Origin: Clavibacter tessellarius
GTDB lineage: Bacteria; Actinomycetota; Actinomycetes; Actinomycetales; Microbacteriaceae
Length of the DNA stretch: 35,462 bases
Assembly: GCF_001618005.1 (NCBI RefSeq)
Contig: NZ_LQXA01000027.1
Span: 1 to 35,462, forward strand
Direction of reading: 5' to 3'
Shown piece after piece: positions 35,426 to 35,462 of this stretch. Position 1 is the stretch's first letter. Each line of letters starts with the position of its first letter. The notes under the pieces were generated by a model. The model had not been told where the DNA came from, searched no databases, and saw nothing but the letters and a program-made list of their open reading frames with translations. A program made the position numbers and the translations under genes.

Positions 35426-35462
35426 GGATCCGGCCGCGCCCCCGCGCCCCCGCGCCCCCCCG

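Overview
This window is chromosomal DNA of a very GC-rich actinobacterium (roughly 73% G+C by eye, with strong G/C third-position preference). The gene set points to the family Microbacteriaceae, and Clavibacter or a close relative is my best guess. Markers are mtrA-mtrB-lpqB, comF, a long-form hpf, a TTG-started secA, an Rv3235-like protein, pdtaS, whiB1 and carD. The order mtrAB-lpqB / comF / hpf / secA / Rv3235-like / pdtaS / whiB resembles the M. tuberculosis Rv3219-Rv3246c region. The genus is inference, because no rRNA is present.

Layout. (1) 1-5421, minus strand: a tightly packed operon reading off the left edge, with a six-TM membrane protein, a DUF4129 protein, a DUF4350 protein, a MoxR ATPase and a DUF58 protein. 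Two of the junctions are 4-base GTGA overlaps. (2) 5544-14283, plus strand: the envelope-stress two-component system mtrA-mtrB with lipoprotein lpqB, then comF, hpf and secA, closed by a 17-bp hairpin. (3) 14455-19701: an Rv3235-like gene (minus) diverges from a plus-strand string of a 202-aa unknown, a SAF/CpaB-like membrane protein, a CpaE-like ATPase and the PAS/GAF histidine kinase pdtaS. (4) 19795-21228: whiB1-like regulator (minus), a small membrane protein (plus) and a Bcp peroxiredoxin (minus). (5) 21381-28068: tRNA-Lys(CTT), then a 1792-aa secreted family-81 beta-1,3-glucanase with carbohydrate-binding modules, then carD. (6) 28226-35462, accessory-looking: a one-TM peptide, a membrane-anchored HNH nuclease, an unknown protein, an ansP-type permease, a lipoprotein, a marR-MFS pair, a 65-aa acidic protein, an alpha/beta hydrolase, and a GGACCC tandem repeat at the right edge.

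How the genes work together. Most of the window is housekeeping: protein export (secA), ribosome hibernation (hpf), envelope sensing (mtrAB-lpqB), transcription control (carD, whiB1) and peroxide defence (bcp). The accessory parts are the glucanase downstream of the tRNA, the secreted nuclease-like protein, the transporter/MarR pair and the CpaB/CpaE-like couple without pilus genes. Five genes (pdtaS, the 76-aa peptide, ansP, marR, the hydrolase) have a TANNNT -10 hexamer ending only 6-8 bases before the start codon, which predicts leaderless mRNAs. I saw no CRISPR array, insertion sequence or prophage. I did not find one clear novel system; the strongest leads are the glucanase architecture, the orphan CpaB/CpaE-PdtaS linkage, a pair of DnaA-box-like sites, and the leaderless promoter pattern.
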